A stretch of DNA of 7,181 bases from an uncultured Collinsella sp. (GTDB taxonomy: Bacteria; Actinomycetota; Coriobacteriia; Coriobacteriales; Coriobacteriaceae), in the NCBI GenBank assembly GCA_902478875.1, contig CABSMZ010000096.1, forward strand, positions 1-7,181, given 5' to 3'. The first letter of the stretch is position 1, and each line of letters opens with the position of its first letter. Under the pieces are notes generated by a model. The model was not told the origin of the DNA. It worked only from the letters and a program-made list of their open reading frames with translations, and did not search any database. Positions 5,331 through 7,181 of the stretch are shown piece by piece. The translations under genes and the position numbers were made by a program.

Positions 5331-6716
5331 CTAATCGATCTTGTTGTTGGTCAGACCGGCGCGGAACACGGTGGCGTCGCCATCGGCCTGGCTCGGATCG
5401 TAGAGGTTCAGGGCAGCCACATACATGGCGGCAGCGGTGACCAGGTCGTCCTTGTAGGTAACCTCGTTGGGAGCGTGAGCCTGAGACTCGGCACCCGGGC
5501 CAAAGCCCACGCAGGGGATGCCGTAGCGGCCCTGGATGGAAACGCAGTTCGTGGAGAAGGTCCACTTGTCGCACAGCGGACGACCGGTGCGCTTGTCCAT
5601 GCTGGGCTCGCAGCCGATGCGCTCGTCACCAAACATGGCCTTGTGGGCGTCGACGAGGGCCTTGACGTGCGGAGCGGTTTCCTTGTTGATCCACGTGGGG
5701 AAGTAAGCCTCGGTCTCGTAGACCTCGCCGGTCCAGGACGGACGGTCGTACATGTACATGGAGACCTTCACGTCGTCGCCGTACTTCTTGGCGGCCGGCA
5801 GGTTGCGGATCTCGTCCAGGCAGGACTCCCAGGTCTCACCGGCGGTCATACGACGGTCGATGGAGATGGCGCAGGAGTCAGCGACAGCGCAGCGGCTGGG
5901 GCTGGTGTAGAAGATCTGGCTGACGGTGCAGGTGCCGCGGCCCAGGAAGCGGGCGTCCTCGAAGTGCTCGGGGTTGTACTTGGGGTCGAGCATCTTGACG
6001 AGGCCCTTGATGTCGGTCGACTCGTCGCAGCCGTTGTTGTTGAGGGCGCGGACGTCGGCGATGATGTCGGCCATCTTGTAGATGGCGTTGTCGCCGCGGT
6101 CGGGAGCGGAGCCGTGGCAGGAGGTGCCGTGAACGTCGACGCGGATCTCCATGCGGCCGCGGTGACCGCGATAGATGCCGCCGTCGGTGGGCTCGGTGGA
6201 AATGACGAACTCGGGCTTAATGCCGTCCTTGTTGTAGATGTACTGCCAGCACATGCCGTCGCAGTCCTCTTCCTGGACGGTGCCGACGACCATGATCTTG
6301 TAGCCCTCGGGGATGAGGCCCATGTCCTTCATCATCTTGGCAGCGTAGGTAGCAGAAGCCATGCCACCCTCCTGGTCGGAGCCGCCGCGGCCGTAGATGA
6401 TCTCGTCGGTCTCGTAGCCCTCATAGGGATCGGCGTCCCAGTTCTCGATGTTGCCGATACCGACGGTGTCGATGTGGGAGTCGATGGCGATGATCTTGTC
6501 GCCTTCGCCCATAAAGCCCATGACGTTGCCCAGGCCGTCGACCTTGACCTCGTCATAGCCAAGGCTCTCCATCTCGGCCTTGATGCAGGCGACAACCTCA
6601 CCCTCCTCGCAGGACTCAGAGGGGTGGGAAATCATAGCGCGCAGGAAGCGAGTCATATCAGCACGATGAGACTCAGCAGCAGCCTTGATTGCGTCGAAAT
6701 CGAGTTCTTTAGCCAT
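5331..6716 (-). CDS. ygeY: YgeY, selenium metabolism-linked M20 metallohydrolase
   Basis: This 461-residue protein of the M20 peptidase/deacylase family has a complete di-metal site. His81 and Asp83 lie in AIDSHIDTVG, Asp114 in GRGGSDQEGG, the catalytic Glu149 and ligand Glu150 in GTVQEEDCDG, Glu175 in ISTEPTD, and His414 in SQAHAPNEV. Such enzymes cleave amide or carbamoyl C-N bonds, and YgeY is named for co-occurrence with selenium-linked molybdenum hydroxylases; its reaction here is unknown. A role in freeing diaminopropionate or a related amine for YgeX is inferred from adjacency. The start at 6716 is preceded by AAAGG about nine bases upstream. The gene follows ygeX by 74 bases on the same strand, likely one transcript. 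The last roughly 20 residues (after LNLYD) form a short polar tail outside the catalytic fold. No in-frame TGA or missing ligand is seen. Confidence 0.94.
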   Translation of the reverse strand: MAKELDFDAIKAAAESHRADMTRFLRAMISHPSESCEEGEVVACIKAEMESLGYDEVKVDGLGNVMGFMGEGDKIIAIDSHIDTVGIGNIENWDADPYEGYETDEIIYGRGGSDQEGGMASATYAAKMMKDMGLIPEGYKIMVVGTVQEEDCDGMCWQYIYNKDGIKPEFVISTEPTDGGIYRGHRGRMEIRVDVHGTSCHGSAPDRGDNAIYKMADIIADVRALNNNGCDESTDIKGLVKMLDPKYNPEHFEDARFLGRGTCTVSQIFYTSPSRCAVADSCAISIDRRMTAGETWESCLDEIRNLPAAKKYGDDVKVSMYMYDRPSWTGEVYETEAYFPTWINKETAPHVKALVDAHKAMFGDERIGCEPSMDKRTGRPLCDKWTFSTNCVSIQGRYGIPCVGFGPGAESQAHAPNEVTYKDDLVTAAAMYVAALNLYDPSQADGDATVFRAGLTNNKID

Positions 6717-6756
6717 TGTTCATAACCTTTCAAACGAAGGAATCTACCTGTGAGGT

Positions 6757-6783
6757 GGCGGAGCGATACCTATTTACTCCGCC
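6757..6783. repeat. Short inverted repeat between ygeX and ygeY
   Basis: GGCGGAG (6757-6763) pairs with CTCCGCC (6777-6783) around a 13-base loop. It lies 8 bases past the ygeX stop and about 40 bases before the ygeY start. No T-run follows, so full termination is unlikely; it may be an RNA processing or stability element that sets ygeX and ygeY levels apart. Confidence 0.5.
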
Positions 6784-6790
6784 CCAACGA

Positions 6791-7156
6791 TTAGCAAGTG
6801 GGATATTCGCCTTCCCAAACAATGCGGCGATACTGGTCGGGGTCGGTGTCGCCCTCGGTGGAGAAGCAGAGCACGGAGCTCGTCTTGTCCAGGCCGATGA
6901 GCTCCTTGAGCTCGGCGTACTCGGGATCGAGCATGAGGGTCTCGACCAGGCCGGTGGTCACCGCGCCGGACTCGCCGGAGATGACGCGCGGGTCGCCCTT
7001 CTCGGGAGCGCCCAGGGTGCGCATGCCGCGAGCGGTGACCCAGTCGGGGCAGGACACAAAGGCGGTGGTGTGGTTGCGCAGGATATCCCAGCCCAGGATG
7101 TTGGGCTCGCCGCAGCACAGGCCGGCCATGATGGAGGGCATGTCGCCGTCCACGAT
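6791..7156 (-). CDS. ygeX: Diaminopropionate ammonia-lyase YgeX, C-terminal part (truncated)
   Basis: The last 121 residues of a fold-type II PLP enzyme are present. The segment reads like E. coli YgeX: MAGLCCGEPNILGW at residues 10-23 of the fragment, SGESGAV at 60-66, and STEGDTD at 99-105, ending in a VWEGEYPTC tail. YgeX converts 2,3-diaminopropionate to pyruvate and two ammonia. The catalytic Lys and the glycine-rich phosphate loop lie in the missing N-terminal two thirds, so activity cannot be judged here. Codons beyond 7156 come from adapter: the apparent MYKRQ start is an artefact and not the true start. The gene leads the visible ygeX-ygeY unit, and its product would complete the pathway by giving pyruvate. 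Confidence 0.93.
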   Translation of the reverse strand: MVDGDMPSIMAGLCCGEPNILGWDILRNHTTAFVSCPDWVTARGMRTLGAPEKGDPRVISGESGAVTTGLVETLMLDPEYAELKELIGLDKTSSVLCFSTEGDTDPDQYRRIVWEGEYPTC

Positions 7157-7181
7157 CTGTCTCTTATACACATCTCCGAGC
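7157..7181 (-). other. Nextera P7-side adapter remnant (not genomic)
   Basis: These 25 bases are the reverse complement of the Nextera read-2 transposon adapter: the Tn5 mosaic end (7157-7175) followed by CCGAGC, not the read-1 continuation. It is library sequence and creates the false peptide starts MYKRQ and MCIRDR. Confidence 0.98.

Noticed and set aside
5325..6725. A 466-residue plus-strand open frame antisense to ygeY
   Set aside because: It mirrors ygeY almost end to end and is rich in Val, Gly, Asp and Ala, as expected from the reverse complement of a biased gene. There is no ribosome binding site.
7157..7173. Apparent starts MYKRQ and MCIRDR on ygeX-region frames
   Set aside because: These codons are encoded by the Nextera adapter.
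1..7181. CRISPR arrays, tRNA or rRNA genes, insertion sequences, phage genes, selenocysteine TGA codons
   Set aside because: No regular spaced repeats, tRNA-like cloverleaf, rRNA motifs, transposase or phage proteins were seen, and none of the real genes needs an in-frame TGA read through. The Tn5 mosaic ends are from library preparation.

Overview
The window is a metagenome- or isolate-type assembly contig. Real genomic DNA runs from about 44 to 7156. Both ends carry Illumina Nextera transposon adapter sequence; the left end also carries an 8-base index. The insert is GC-rich, with compact genes, AGGAGG-like ribosome binding sites and short spacers. Gene content and protein style fit an anaerobic gut Actinobacterium of the Coriobacteriia, most likely Collinsella or a close relative. 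That placement is by recognition only; no search was run.

The locus is a form of the conserved anaerobic 'ygeX-ygeY-ygeW-hyuA-mocA-yqeB-yqeC' cluster. It is known from Escherichia coli and from clostridial and enterococcal genomes as linked to selenium-dependent molybdenum hydroxylases, and more recently to anaerobic purine (uric acid) breakdown by gut bacteria. Seen from the minus strand, the order is: the 3' part of ygeX (PLP diaminopropionate ammonia-lyase, 7156-6791), ygeY (M20 metallohydrolase, 6716-5331), a GC-rich palindrome and a possible promoter, ygeW (orphan carbamoyltransferase, 5128-3926), a strong intrinsic terminator (3903-3862), mocA-like nucleotidyltransferase (3775-3161) and hyuA-type dihydropyrimidinase (3151-1784). 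A nested palindromic element follows (1770-1698). yqeC lies on the plus strand (967-1704), converging on hyuA and diverging from yqeB (864-70, minus). A further minus-strand gene begins at 60 and is cut after five full codons.

The genes fall into two groups. HyuA, YgeW, YgeY and YgeX look like catabolic enzymes: ring opening of a cyclic ureide, handling of a carbamoyl group, hydrolysis of a C-N bond, and deamination of diaminopropionate to pyruvate and ammonia. MocA-like, YqeB and YqeC look like maturation factors for a molybdenum hydroxylase, such as a xanthine dehydrogenase-like enzyme, that is not in the window. No hydroxylase, carbamate kinase (yqeA), ygfK or ssnA gene is visible; they may lie beyond the adapter-truncated ends.

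The locus is a variant of a known cluster, not a wholly new system. The points most worth a second look are the unassigned step of YgeW/YgeY, a double cysteine cluster in YqeC, the inverted placement of yqeC, and the nested palindrome whose arm supplies the yqeC stop codon.
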